Notes under the pieces: generated by a model
The model's input: the letters and a program-made list of their open reading frames with translations, nothing else
Told to the model about the DNA's origin: nothing
Databases searched by the model: none
DNA from: Euphorbia lathyris
Taxonomy: Eukaryota; Streptophyta; Magnoliopsida; Malpighiales; Euphorbiaceae
Direction of reading: 5' to 3'
Assembly: GCF_963576675.1 (NCBI RefSeq)
Contig: NC_088917.1
Location: 19,806,001 to 19,870,000 of the forward strand
Length of the DNA: 64,000 bases
Position numbers and translations under genes: made by a program
Shown here: positions 11,035 to 22,783 of the stretch, one piece after another
Layout: the number at the start of each line of letters is the position of its first letter
How positions within the stretch are numbered: position 1 is the first letter of the stretch

Positions 11035-11440
11035 AAAGTGTATTTAGCTCTTAACTTATTCAAAATTTTGCCATTTTTTACTCCTGATCTATTATTTGGT
11101 CACATTTGGTCCCTAAATTATCTCAATTAGTGAAATTTCACTCAATTTGGATAGAGACATGACAAAATCGTTATTCCCTGATATGTTGTGATATTTTAAC
11201 ATTTGAACTTGACACGTGACATCTCTTCAAATTTATTTACCATATAGATTTTTTTATGTAAAAATAATTCATTAAATTAAAAAAATAAATCCCAAATGTA
11301 AAATTTATGAAGTGTAAATTTAAGTGTTAAAATATTGTAGAACAACAGTTTTGTTGATTCTTCATTTAAATTAAATTAGGTGAAATTTCCTTAATTAGAA
11401 TAGTATAGGAGCCCAATAACAAAATATTGGATAAATTGAA
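11035..11440. mobile_element. Decayed inverted-repeat element
   Basis: The text around 11090-11160 ('tggtcacatttggtcccta...gtgaaatttcactcaattt') recurs as an imperfect inverted copy around 11370-11440 ('aaattaggtgaaatttccttaatt...'). The arms are degenerate and the ends cannot be fixed. It is probably an old MITE of the same broad MULE-like style. Confidence 0.4.
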
Positions 11441-12067
11441 GGCCAGACAGGGGTTTAAGCCTGTTGACAAACATTTATGTAGAAATTCTAGTTTTATGCT
11501 TTAGGCCCATGAAGGCCTTAATCCATCTTGCCCATTACCAAGGCCCAAACCTTCTAAAACTTTAACTTATTCTATTTTAATAAGTTAGACTTATTTATTA
11601 AATACCTACCTATTTTAATATATTCTTTATGTTATATATTATGTATAAGTTGCATCTAATATTTCCATATAAACTTTAAGAAATGTGACTAATCTAAGTG
11701 AATTTCACTTAAAATATTTATAGAAGAGATCAATTAATAAGTTAAATGTCAATGTGCATATATTGGCATTAAAGTATAAGTATAGTGCCTTAAAAAAGTG
11801 AAAATTTTGTATTACAGAAAGAAGAGACCTAAAATCATCTCAAATCATACCAAACTGTACCCAACTGATAATGATGGTAATTTAGCCAAATGGTTATTTT
11901 TAATGTTCTTTTAAAGATTTATTAAAAGCTTAACCACAATTCCTCCCTAACATATCTAAAATGGTGATATTTACTCGCATGATCTGTTATTTGATAACAT
12001 TTGTCCCTTAATATATTCATAATATTTGATATATTATTTGGTAATATTTATCTTTCACCTATTAAAA
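11441..12067. other. AT-rich DNA, nothing firm
   Basis: No gene seen. Around 11945-12080 there is text similar to one arm of the decayed element at 11035-11440 (cctaacatatctaaaatgg..., gatctgttatttgataacattt), possibly a half copy. Confidence 0.4.
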
Positions 12068-12925
12068 CTAATAAAATGGGTGTTTGATAGCTCATTTAAA
12101 TGTTCATGTTTGTCTATTCACTTCAAAATGGAGAGTTTTAAGTGTTTGGTTAGTAACTTTTTTTTTTTGATGAAAAATATCAACTTGTATTAGTGGATAC
12201 GATCATATTCAATACAAGAAGACAGAAAAACGGAAAATCCGAAACTAACACTTGAGGACCAGTTAAACTGGAACCCCATTTTGCAAGTTCATGAGCCGCG
12301 ACATTCTGCAAACGTGCTTCATAAATGAAGCACACATCAATATAAGAATCAGCCACCTCACGAATTGATTTGATTATCACATCCACATAACTAACATCCC
12401 TATCCGCAAGAATTGCATCAACAGCAAATTTGCAATCCGACGATACCACCACTTTCACCACACCATATTGTTTGGCAAACATCAAACCATTCAAAATAGC
12501 TAACAATTCCGCATGAAGAACTGACCAGCACCGATCCAAAGGGCACGCTCCACTCATCACGACCTCCCCATTTGAATCCTGAGCAATGAAACCTGCGGCC
12601 CCAAAACTACTTGAAACCGCAAACGTCGCATCACAATTCAATTTAACAAAACCAAAAACAGGAGGCATCCACCTATTATTACCAGAACTAGCAGCAGCAA
12701 AAGTGTAATGACAAGATGAGGTATTAGAAGAATTAGCAGCATTATAAACACCAAGCATAAATACCCTATCATCAAGGGTAACCGTTTGGTTAGTAACCTT
12801 ATGTTTGTTTTTTAGCTCTGAAAAGTAGCATTTTACAAAAGTAGAGAATCCCTGCATTTTGCAAAAACAGTTTTTTCCAACAACAAACAGCAAACAGCAA
12901 CAACAAACAATAGTAAAATAAACGG
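12068..12925 (+). mobile_element. hAT-like MITE, copy 2, interrupted by a LINE 3' end
   Basis: The two halves of the MITE are 12068-12157 and 12784-12925. Between them lies a LINE fragment. The right half ends with a run of caacaacaaacagcaa motifs and gtaaaataaacg, which matches the inverted ggtaaaacaaacgagcc end of the copy at 63735. The left end is placed near gggtgtttgatag. The hAT assignment rests on general resemblance. Confidence 0.6.
12158..12783 (-). pseudogene. L1-type LINE 3' fragment: RNase H domain, 14-bp target duplication
   Basis: A 5'-truncated LINE on the minus strand. Its poly(A) tail is the T run at 12158-12168, and it is flanked by the perfect 14-bp duplication GTTTGGTTAGTAAC (12144-12157 and 12784-12797). 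It encodes the C-terminal reverse-transcriptase-associated RNase H domain: KLNCDATFA (first Asp), LHAELLAILNGL (Glu), VSSDCKFAVDAI (Asp) and NVAAHELAKWGSS (His region). The open frame continues upstream across the junction into the MITE as far as 12893, giving a chimeric 237-codon frame whose first 37 or so codons are MITE sequence. No stop occurs within it, which suggests a fairly recent insertion. Confidence 0.85.
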
Positions 12926-14277
12926 ATCCAAAATCTCAACTAACGTGGATGATAAGTTAACAGTTTTGTTAAATTTTATGGATTAGGTTTATATTTTAAC
13001 AGAACTATTAACTTTCCATCCATATTGATGATTTTTTTTAAAAGAATGAATCAAACTTACAATCTTCAACCTTTATTAGAGATGTATCAATTGAGCTATA
13101 AATTATGTCATGTTAACACGGTTAAACATCATACACTATAGATTTTTGCTAGATATCACTGTCATTAAATTTTATTATTATTATTATTATTATTATCATT
13201 ATTATTATACTTTTTTGAGGTATTTCTTTTTAATTTTTCTTTTGAAACATACTTCTTTTTAAATTTAAGAAATGTGTTTGTTAAAAATAAAATAATGCTT
13301 TCTTAATTCTTTTTTTTTTGATCTTATGCTTTCTTAATTCTTAATTCGTCTTCTATGAATGCTTGGAACAATATTATAAAAAAATATAATGGAATATAAT
13401 TAATGAAATGGAGCCAATGTTTATTGCTACAATTAGAAAGCTTAATTAAATATTTTCTTAATAAAATATCTTTAAATTTGCCGTTGCAATCTATCATTTC
13501 ATTTCAATATATATAATCCCCACCAAAATCATGTGTCAATCTTTCAAAACATTGATTAATTCTCAGCATCTAATAATTAGTTATATTTTATTTTAATTAT
13601 CATTTGAAAATAAATAATTTGCTTTAACCTTTATGTTTAGGACCCTCTAATCTTCCTCTTAAAAATCTTAATCTCTTGTGGGGTTATATGATTGTCTTCC
13701 ACCACTAAATAAAAAAGACCTTTTTCATCCTCATTTGTGCTTTTAATATTATTTCAATATATATTACCTAACTCTTATTAGAAGTGTTCCGTAACGAAAA
13801 AGGAATTCTGAAACATGTTTTAGCAGTCTCCTAAAGATAGATTTTTTTCGGTGTTGGCGATCAATGTCCTATGATACAACATAATCGTCAGTGAACTCTA
13901 ACCATGCGCCTAGGTATTTTAGGAAGCAAAAGGAATGGAACAGTTTACTCGGAAGAAATTTTTGAGGGTACCGGTCTCTCTAATGGTCATGGACAAACTG
14001 ATACAGTCTTCTCCATATAAAGACTATTGAAAAGAAAACGTTATAGACAGATTAATTCGTGTAATTAATCCGTTAATTGAATACAATAAAGTCCAGTTAT
14101 TACAACCACCTTAGAAATTGATTGCAATTAATGTGTCAATGGAATGCAATTAATTAATTTTTCATTCATCACTTGTCTATTTTGAATTTACAATATACCG
14201 TTGAAAGCTCTCATGGTATAAAATACATGGACACATTTTAAGTTATTCTAAGCCTCATTTATCCATTGTATATTTAA
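12926..14277. other. AT-rich DNA with a (TTA)n microsatellite
   Basis: No gene seen. A (TTA)n run lies at about 13166-13209. A poly(A)-only insertion at 13311-13325 is listed separately. The stretch 13790-14060 is somewhat less AT-rich but shows no recognisable open frame. Confidence 0.45.
13311..13325 (-). mobile_element. Poly(A)-only retro-insertion with 16-bp target duplication
   Basis: Fifteen inserted bases (T run plus gatctt) sit between perfect copies of ATGCTTTCTTAATTCT at 13295-13310 and 13326-13341. On the minus strand this is a short ...GATC end followed by poly(A), matching the ATC-poly(A) end of the LINE at 12158. Confidence 0.75.
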
Positions 14278-14674
14278 TATTCAGTTAGTCCCATGAACTT
14301 GCGTAAAATGTAATCAATTAATCACTAGGTTGTAAAATAAGTAAGTTAAATGTGGAAAATATGTTGCACGCGTCGTAAAAAAGTAAAACGACCAAGGTCA
14401 TGGTATACGATTTTAATATTAGATAAGAAAAAGTTTTATAGTTAACAAGTAAGTACTTTTTAAATACATTTTAATCTATTTTGTGAATTATGTAATAACA
14501 ATCTAAGACACGTGCAACATATTTTTCACATTTAACTTGTTTTTTTACAACCGAGTCATTAATTATTTACATTTTACGCAAATTTATGAGGTTAACTAAA
14601 CATTTTATATAAATTCAGTAGTCAATTAACATTTTTAGACAAGTTTAGAGGGGAAATGATATATTAAGCCTTTT
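14278..14674. mobile_element. Decayed copy of the 8960-9413 MULE-type MITE
   Basis: It shares the internal text 'cagttagtcccatgaacttgcgtaaaatgtaatcaatt' and the complementary right arm ending ...atatattaagcc with the element at 8960-9413. The left terminus has been lost or rearranged, so no target duplication can be read. Confidence 0.65.
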
Positions 14675-15164
14675 AAATACTAATATTAATTAGGCATTGT
14701 AAAGAAACTAGATAAATTAGGTAAATGAATTAGTGTAGATGAGGTTAATGATTAATTAAGTTATAATTAATTAGTAGGTTGTGAAAGACGTCAATGATGA
14801 CGAAATATTTAATATTTAGTTATTTTCCTAACAGAACAATCCAGTGGAGTATCAGCTTAATAAAATAATGTGTTAAATTATGCTTTTTAAATAACATAAT
14901 TAGAAAAAAAGATATTCCCACAACCGTCTTATCACACAATTAATTAGTAGTATATCAAAAGAAATGGGAGGCTAATTAATTAATTAATAATTGGGTTTTC
15001 TGGTACCCACGTAGATTCTCTGTTTTATTTTATTATCCGGAAATAAAATAAATATCTCAGTTTAAATTCAAACACACACACAATTCAGATTCTATTGCAA
15101 CAATTAATGGCATATGGTTCAATTTCACTAACATTTCTAATTTAGAGCAATATTACACCCATAA
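14675..15164. other. AT-rich DNA, nothing recognised
   Basis: No coding signal or repeat structure that I can support, apart from small taat/attaatt runs. Confidence 0.45.
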
Positions 15165-15197
15165 TAAAAATAAAATGAATAAAATTATGAAATTAAT

Positions 15198-16690
15198 TTT
15201 TTTTTTTAAAAAAAGTACAGATACAGGGGAGGGTATGAAAACCAGACCATCATATCAGTGCCTGATGTAACTGCACGAGCTAAAGAATGAGCAGCCAGAT
15301 TAGCTGTTTTACGAACAAAAGAAAGAGAAGCATCTCCAATATCCTTCAGTAGAAGTCTGCAAGATCAAGAGCTGAATTTCCGCTAGTTTCTCGCTTTATG
15401 GTATACACTAGAAATTGGGAATCAGTCTCTATTAACACATTTCGTCTACCAGTCTCTTTTAACCAGCTCAGCGCCTCATGACAAGTCATCGCCTCCACCA
15501 GAAAAGGATCCAGCCGACAATGTAGGGTACCGTTGCTCGCTGCTATGAACTCTCCCGCGTTGTCCCTTAACAAGAAACCGAAACATGCATGACCCCTATC
15601 CGCAAAGATCGTGCCATCAACGTTCATCTTGGACAGCCTGTGCGACGGACGGTGCCATTTCTGCTGGGCCGACGCCTCCCAACCGCCAGCAGCCGTAAGC
15701 TGATTCTGTGCAGCTCGCCAATTCGACAGAAACTGCACTACAGAAGACTGAAGAATAATTGGGGTAGATGATTTTTGAGACCAGACCTGGTTGTTTCGAT
15801 TAATCCATATAAACCAGCAGCCCGTCGCAACCATGACAGCTTCCCCCGGCATAACAGACAACACTTTCCTCCAAAAATCCAAGAACGAAGAACATCCGTC
15901 AATCACACCATTCAGACCCGTCAAACAACAAAAGAGTCGAGCCCTTCTACATGTAATTAACGCATGAAAATTATCCTCCTCTAAATTACACATAGGACAA
16001 GTGCTATTGATCGGAACCTTTCGGGTTCTGAGAGCTTTTAACGATGGGAGACAGTCAGATAAGGTTCGCCAAATCAAATTCTTTACCTTAGGAAGGGCCT
16101 TAAGAGACCAAATGAATCCCATTGTATTCCAGTATCTATCGAGTTCGATTGAGGCCCATTTTGAACTGACCACAGTTGCCGGTATGCACTCTTGACCGAG
16201 AATTTCCCTCTTGAGTCCCAAAACCATTCCCACGAGTCACTAACAACCCGCAAGCTAATGAGTTGCATATCCCAGCCTCCCGATTCAGACTGAAGGCTCT
16301 CCACCTTGTCACTACCCAGACCAGTTAGAGGGTTACTTTCCATAAACGGGTTTACCGGATCCAGGAGCCATGGCCCGTCCCAAATGTTAATAGACTTCCC
16401 AAAACCAACCACTCTCCTAGCCTTAGACGCTACAAGTGACTAAGCTGCATGAACACTACGCCAGATGAAGCTGGGTTTAGTACCGACCTCGGCTTCCAGA
16501 AAGGAAGTAAAAGGTAATACTTGGCCTTGTAGACACGGGCCAATAACGAGTCCGGATTGGTAAGCAGATGCCTACCTTGTTTAGCCAACAGAGCAATATT
16601 AAAGAGATGCAAATTATAGAAGCCCATACCTCCTTCAGTCTTTGGAATACACAGCTTCTCCCAAGACTTCCAATGGATACCACTCTTATT
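15198..16690 (-). pseudogene. L1-type LINE, 5'-truncated: RT C-terminus, zf-RVT, RNase H
   Basis: A minus-strand LINE relic with a poly(A) tail (T run at about 15198-15208). From 5' to 3': a reverse-transcriptase C-terminal segment ([17 protein letters not shown], near 16580-16630), the linker with SINIWDGPWL (about 16350-16400), the zf-RVT zinc-binding region (CPMCNLEEDNFHALITCRRAR, about 15950-16010) and the RNase H domain (KMNVDGTIFADRG; FLVEAMTCHEALSWL; IETDSQFLVYTI, about 15370-15640), with its tail running on to about 15215. At least two frameshifts separate these frames. Its insertion split the 5' LTR of the surrounding element. Confidence 0.82.
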
Positions 16691-17049
16691 TGTGAATAGT
16701 TATATTCGTTTTGTGTCTATCTGTGAACAATCATGTTCATTTATAAGCAGACATGTAATTTCGAGTTCTATTTATACAAAATGAAACTGTCAAATTCAGA
16801 AAATAGATAAATAATAATACTCTTTGCAATTCCATGCTCTCTGTCTGTTTACATTGTTTTTATTTTCCTGCTCCGTTGATAACAAATTTACACACTGTAA
16901 GAGTTCACTTGAGTAATCTGTTGTATCCTATGGGACGATTGTCAATAGCGACGGAATCTGTTATAAGAAAACGGCTAATACATGCCTCAGATTTTTCTAA
17001 AGGGGACATATATGAATACATTGATGATGGATTGTCTTGACGAACAGAT

Positions 17050-18475
17050 TATAATTAAAAAATTATATTGGCACAAATAAGACAACATAAAAAAATATAG
17101 TTTATATTTTTGTTTTTAATTATTTGTTATGTTTGTGTTTGTTAATAGATTATAATTTTTTGATTCTAATTTGATTTGTTTAGAATTTCAGGAAAAAAAT
17201 TGTAGATATATTTTATTAATCGTCTTTTGACATGTGTTGGTATATATACGTTAATTGAAGATGGATCTGGTTCTAAGAACACGCTCAATTCAGAGACTTT
17301 AGGCCTACTTGTACCAATGGCAACATCTGCAAGCCCATATGAAAGTCTAGAAAAATTCATCGGTGTGATTTTTAGGACTTGGCCATTAAAAAAAATGTTT
17401 TCTTTAGAGATGATGATGATGATGATATGCGAAAATTCTATATTTTGAATTCTCATGCGTAGGGTTTGATTTTCATTAGAAATGTAAAATATCACAAATA
17501 GAAAAATCTGAGCAATGATGTTATCTAGCCGAGTTAGACACTGGTAAATAAACATTAGTGGCTAGAAAATTTAATTTGTAAAAGTCATTGAAATTGTAGA
17601 AATCAAATCGCCTTAAAACGAGTACGTCATAGTGATGGAAGGGAATAAAAAAAAATCATGTCTGTTAAAAAAGTCAAACCATAAAGGTTTGGAACAAACA
17701 TAAAGGGGTAATTGGTGAATATGCTATATAAAAAGCTTCTGAATGATGAAATGCGGGTAGAAAATCTTCTGTATAATAACACTATTAGTCAATTGATCTC
17801 AACGGGTCTAAGCTCTTTTGATTTTGTAGAATCAATGGACAATACCGCGGATTAGCTAATCTGGAGGTTAAACCGAGATCACATTGAAAAGATATTGAAA
17901 GGAATGAGACTCAAGCTCATTAAATTTAAGGACTTATGTGAAGGAAAACCCTACCTTGTTGACTAGAGATCCCAAGGTCTAGGTTCAAAGGGACAATCTA
18001 ATTGGACAAACCTTATGTGGTTATTGTGGGGGCTAAACCCAAATCCATTCATATGACGTAAACAGTGATATAAAAATGGAAAAAGGTTAATCTATGCTTT
18101 TAATGATACATTGCACGTCAGTATTATGAGCAAATAAATCACCCATATGAGTGGAATGGGGTCGCTTCAAAGGAGACTAATAGGTCTTAGTTCTCTATAA
18201 CTCTTGCAGAACCAGAAGATGTTCACGATAATAACAAACATAACCATGAGAACCAATATCGTGTTATGTTGGTATCTGTGTGGAGTATATGATCGTTTAC
18301 ACAAACAACGGAATATTTCAAGGACATCAAGTCTACTAGTCAGTCAGTAAAGCAAATATACTTTCACAAGGGAAGGTTCAAGGGACATTGCCTACCTATC
18401 TTATGCAGATATCGACTGTAGAAAGTTATCACCACATCGTAAGAATCTCGTTTCCAATTTTATTCATGTGGGGGA
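17050..18475 (+). other. Internal region of the LTR retroelement, non-coding
   Basis: No domain could be recognised in any frame. A gatgatgatgatgatgat run lies at 17407-17430. The 3' third (17700-18475) runs into the polypurine tract at 18468-18475 and is GC-richer than the flanks, like a transcribed non-coding tail. The coding region has apparently been lost. Confidence 0.4.
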
Positions 18476-19795
18476 TGTTGGTCCCGTGTAACATGATAGT
18501 ATTAGTTCCAAGAGGGGGGGTTAGGAACTAATTAAACTTTTTCTTAAATAATACTGACTTAATTTGAGATTTTATGACTTAACTCAATTTCAGGTCAGCA
18601 AGGCTGAGTATGATGTGAGACAGCTTTAGACAGACACTAACTAGAGCTATTTCAATCGTGAATTGGAAAGTAACACTTAAGTCAGTTTCCGACTCAGTAC
18701 TCAGATTACTCAGCTTTAGTGTGTACAATTTATTTTATTGAGTAATGTTAAGCAAGCAGGGCATACATATACATATATATATATATATATATCAAGAGAA
18801 AGGGTTAGAAGTTACTCAGCAGACTTATCCTGGTTCGGCCTCTCCGCCTACGTCCAGTCCCCAGAATCCTTCCGGGCTTTTTTAATCCTCTACTTTGCTC
18901 TTTAAAGGTAGAGCACAAACCTTTTACAATAGCAACTGAGTATGCAAGAGTACCATCCTCTATTCCTCTACTCAATCCTATCTACCACTGAGTACTATAA
19001 CCGAGTACTCAGCTTCTCTAACCTTTTACAGATGATACAAGAATTGTTCTCACTCAATGAAGAATAATTTAGATGAATAAAATCACTCTAGACTTTTACA
19101 CAATGATTGGAGTTTGGTGTAAGAGCTTGCTTTTTCTTTTCAGACAGCTTCTATTCTGGATTTTACAGTCTGTCTTATGTGCTTGTATGCATATGTTTGA
19201 TCCAGGTGATGAATTGGCCTTTTTATAGTAATCTTGAGGCGCCAATGATTTGATTCCCGACATAGCCGTTGTGGGAAAACGGTCTTTATTCGTCATCACT
19301 TGGTCAGCAGTCAGTGCTGCAGGCCAATCCTGTCTTCTGTTTTCGCTAGGAGCCAGGTTTGTCTTCTTGTGCCAGGTTTGTCTTTTAGTAATTTATTAAA
19401 TGGTCCATGCTTCTCGAAAAGGTACTTCTGACAGATTACTGAGTCTTCTGAAACTTGCTCAGACCTTGTCTTCCAAGTTGACGGATCATTGACGCTGACC
19501 TGACGACTACTCAGCTTGACTTAGCGACTTCGCCTTCAAGCTTTTCTGAAGAAGACATTTCTTTTTCTTAAAGCTGAGTTGCATTCTTACTCAGCTTCTG
19601 CTGTGTGACTTGCGTCTGCTGACTTTTGGCTTTCTTTTATAGATGTTCAATTCCTGTTCTTATTACTTAACTTACTCAACATTGAACAAACACATTAGTA
19701 CAATTAAATCAAAGCACTTAAATTTAATTGTTTAATCATGAGATTATCTTAAATAATTTTGTCAAATCAAAATCATGTGAAAAGGTGTTTCAACA
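18476..19795 (-). mobile_element. Solo LTR of a SIRE-type copia element with 5-bp target duplication
   Basis: A 1320-bp LTR in minus orientation. Its start (complement of ggtgtttcaaca) and end (complement of tgttggtcccgtg) match the LTR of the full SIRE-type element at 24294. Shared text includes the tgttgaaacacctt start, a 'ttgttcaatgttgag' block and the 'ctcagcg/ctgag' words. TSD is GGGGA at 18471-18475 and 19796-19800. Length is close to the 1349-bp LTR at 24294 but the sequence is clearly diverged. It also contains a (TA)n run at about 18775-18792. Confidence 0.9.
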
Positions 19796-19801
19796 GGGGA
19801 T

Positions 19802-20260
19802 TGTTGGACAAAATCAATAAAATTATCAAATTAATTTAAATATCAACAAACACCCCCCCTTCATGAATAGTTATGTTTGTTTGTGAATAGTCATGTTCGT
19901 TCGTGAACAGTCGTATTTGTTTATGAACAGACATGTCCTTTCGAGTTCTATTTATATAGAATGAAACTGCCAAATTTAGAGACTAGATAAATAATAATAC
20001 TATCTAAAATTCTATGCTCTCTGTCTGTTTACATTGTTCTTTTTTTCCTGCTCCCGTGATAATGAATTTACACACGGTAAGAGTTTGCTTGCAAAATATG
20101 TTGTATATTGGAGGAGGACCGTCAATATCAACGAAATCTATCTTAAGGGGACTGCTAATACAAGCCTCAGATTTATCTAACTCTGTTTTTTTTGTTCCAG
20201 TTTTATCGTCCATACACATTTCTATATTTATTTTATTTTTTCGTTTAATCACATCTAACA
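19802..20260 (+). repeat. 3' LTR of the decayed retroelement
   Basis: TG...CA-bounded 459 bp, directly downstream of GTGGGGGAT once the solo LTR and its duplicated GGGGA are subtracted. It contains a run of degenerate 'gtgaatagtcatgttcgtt' repeats (19865-19945) and a TATA-like tatttatatag at about 19949. It pairs with the broken 5' LTR copy at 16690-17000. Confidence 0.7.
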
Positions 20261-20349
20261 AAAAGAACCCACAAACAAGACTTTTACAGATAAGAGATAG
20301 AGAACACGAGGGTGCTGATGACCATCAACCACCCACTCCTTATTAGGAT

Positions 20350-20870
20350 GGTTCTACGTCTGCACATTACTCAGAAATTAAGATTCCTAAAAGAAAAGGA
20401 GGGAAGAATAACATATTTCATTTAACTGAATATAGGAATAAAAAAGTTAGTGGTTAATATCTAAAACAATCCCTAAACTTCTTAAATTAATTTAAGTACC
20501 CATTAAGTAATTGCATCTTTATAATTAAATCAATTGCTTAATATAATTTAACACCCCCCTCAAGCTAGAGTATATGGAGTATATAATCCCAGATCGTGTA
20601 CCAAATCTTCGAACAAAGGTTTGACCAGTGGTTTTGTTAAAATGTATGCGCTAGAAAACTACCAACAAATGAACAATTCATGCTTGAAGTTTCTCACAGA
20701 TGAAGTGGCAATCAAGCTCAATGTGTATTGCTGCTTGTCTTTTAAAGGTTATCCATTATCATTGGAAAGCATAACAGAAGAATCCATCGATCTTTCCCAA
20801 CTTGCACACTGCCTATCATGCCTCACCCACCTCAATACCTATACACTTTTGGTGACATTGCCCTTCTCGC
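20350..20870 (-). pseudogene. Antisense copia relic: RNase H end, polypurine tract and LTR start
   Basis: On the minus strand the text reads through a copia RNase H tail (AAIHIELDCHFICEKLQ, about 20675-20730, then a frameshifted FNKTTGQTF matching the usual FTKPL region near 20630-20650). A short spacer follows, then the polypurine tract AGCTTGAGGGGGG (20554-20566) and an LTR start TGTTAAATTATATTAAGC at 20553 reading toward lower coordinates. The LTR's far end is not defined. Upstream pol has been lost. Confidence 0.72.
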
Positions 20871-21535
20871 CACTCCGAGACAAACCGAAGAGAAGCTGCC
20901 ACTACATCCGTTGGAGAACGAGCTGTCCGAGGCTACAAAAGAGCATTCCTTTACTGCCAAATGGTCCAAGGAAAAATGCATATCGGCTAACAACCTCCTT
21001 CCCCGATGACAAACACAAATGCATCACTCAGTCTTCAATCAAATCTTACTATTCCATAGGAGCAACTAGATCAGTCGTTGACCAACACTAGATGACATAA
21101 GAACAACCAGAAAAATGTGCTAGTCGTGCTCCACATCAATTGGACAAAGAAGAGAACTAATAGGAACATGAATATGATGACAACTCAACAAAGTGAGCAA
21201 ATGTAGCACTTTGGAAACCAATTTCCATATAAAAAGTCTAATCTTCGCAGGCACATCGAGGCTCCCAAGCCTATTTCAACCTTCTTGAATCGACAATCCT
21301 CCTTGAGCGTTCTCTACAACTCTATAGCCAACTTTAAAAGAATAGGCTTCATATTTAGAAAAGTGTCAAATTAAATAATCATTCCAAAAGGACAACCGAA
21401 CAACCATGTCATAAATCACCTCTGCCTCCTTAATCTGGAACCAAGCACCAATTTTTCCTCTATCCCAAATACGTGAACCCGGGATGAAAAGATCCGAGAC
21501 ACAAGCATCTTTATTCTCCTCCCTTCACCTAGAAT
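20871..21535 (-). pseudogene. Antisense LINE relic: zf-RVT region
   Basis: The minus-strand translation shows SDLFIPGSRIWDRGKIG (about 21455-21510), LSFWNDYLI (about 21365-21395), then PAKIRLFIWKLVSKVLHLL and CHHIHVPISSLLCPI, the typical order for the linker and zf-RVT region of plant L1-like LINEs. Several stops and frameshifts are present. It directly abuts the copia relic; which one inserted into the other cannot be decided. Confidence 0.68.
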
Positions 21536-22783
21536 AAAAAAAAAATTAGAATCATTAATCAACCATGACTACTTCCACAAACAACATTTTACTATTTCTT
21601 TTGTTTTTTTTTTCTTTTGTTAAAGATTGTATATCTATTGTAGGAAATTAGATAATAAATTGTTGAATTACAATTAGCATATAAATAGAAAAATAAAAGA
21701 ATAAAAAAATTTCAGTCCCAACTTAAAGTTTGTGCTTTAATTGATTGATGAATTTCTAGAAATACCAAAGAAAGGCCTTATTTGGAAAATCATATTACAT
21801 ATTTAATATTATTATTATATATGATTGGTTAGATGATTAAAATGCTCTTCTATATATATTATATATAGTCCTATCCTAGCAAGATTCTTAATTACTTTTA
21901 CTTTGTATGTAAAAATTATATGTTGAAATCGAATTTGAACTCCATTATTTTAATAATTGACTTTGAAGTTATAATTAAAACCAATAAATTAAGCTCACTT
22001 TTTTGACTTTCTTCTTTTATTATTATTTTTCAAGAATATTATTTATCATGAATTTTTTTTATAAGCAATTATGCAAAGAAAATTCCAAGCATGGCTTAAA
22101 TTAATTATATTTCTTTATGTTTTTGGTGCATTATTTTATATATCAATAACTAGAATATATTTATAAGTAGAAAATTCCAAGCATGGCTTAAATTAGTTAT
22201 ATATTTATAACTAGAATATTATTTTCTAATTGAGTCTATTTAAGGAATAAAGCTTAATTTATTAGCCCACCAGAAGTTCTACACACTTACATCAAACTCA
22301 AAAATGCATACCAGCTAATAATAATAATATTAATATTCTTAGTAGCACATTGAATTGGTAATAAATAATTAAGAGAATAGTATATGATCCTCCCCCCATC
22401 TAGGAAAGCTAACAAACAAAATATGAAATCATGGTTTTGTTTATAAAAAAAAAAAAAAAATCATGGTTTTGGCAAACTAGCTACTAAATATAATTTTTGA
22501 TTAATCAATTTAACAAATAACCTAAAAACTACATTTTAATTTAAGCATATGTGATGGAACAATGGGTTTAGATTTACCCTATTTTTTCTCATTGCGTATG
22601 TTATGATTCAGAAATATCTCAAGAAAAAAAAAACTTACGAGATGATAAGATTATTTAAAGCTCATCACATACTTTTTAAGTGGACTATCTCTTCAATAAA
22701 GTTTTCTACATACATTAAGATTGGAACTCAAAATAAAAGTCTGACTCTTGATAATGGTTTTTATAAATAAAAATTTAATATGT
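21536..22783. other. AT-rich DNA with a 90-bp duplication and a poly(A) insertion
   Basis: No gene seen. The text 'gaaaattccaagcatggctt' occurs at about 22078 and 22168 together with flanking 'aactagaatat' text, a degenerate duplication with about 90-bp spacing. The poly(A)-only insertion at 22440-22457 is listed separately. Confidence 0.5.
22440..22457 (+). mobile_element. Poly(A)-only retro-insertion with 14-bp target duplication
   Basis: Eighteen inserted bases (tttat followed by an A run) lie between perfect copies of AAATCATGGTTTTG at 22426-22439 and 22458-22471. It is the same kind of event as at 10329 and 13311 but in plus orientation. Confidence 0.72.

Larger units (their letters stand above)
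15165..20260 (+). mobile_element. Decayed LTR retroelement, nested with a LINE and a solo LTR
   Basis: The 3' LTR is 19802-20260 (459 bp, TGTTGG...CTAACA), preceded by the polypurine tract GTGGGGGA. The 5' LTR is recognisable in two pieces. About 15165-15198 matches the 3' LTR start (aataaaattat.aaattaattt). About 16690-17000 matches 19870-20180 (gtgaatagttat..., ctctctgtctgtttacattg, acacactgtaagagtt...). A LINE lies between the two pieces. The internal part 17050-18475 has no convincing gag or pol. A SIRE-type solo LTR (18476-19795) is inserted exactly at the polypurine tract. No primer binding site could be identified and the lineage is unassigned. Confidence 0.6.

Noticed and set aside
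20014..20346. Open frame in the 3' LTR at 19802-20260 and its partner at 16834
   Set aside because: LTR sequence with no recognisable protein; similarity between the two frames is LTR similarity.
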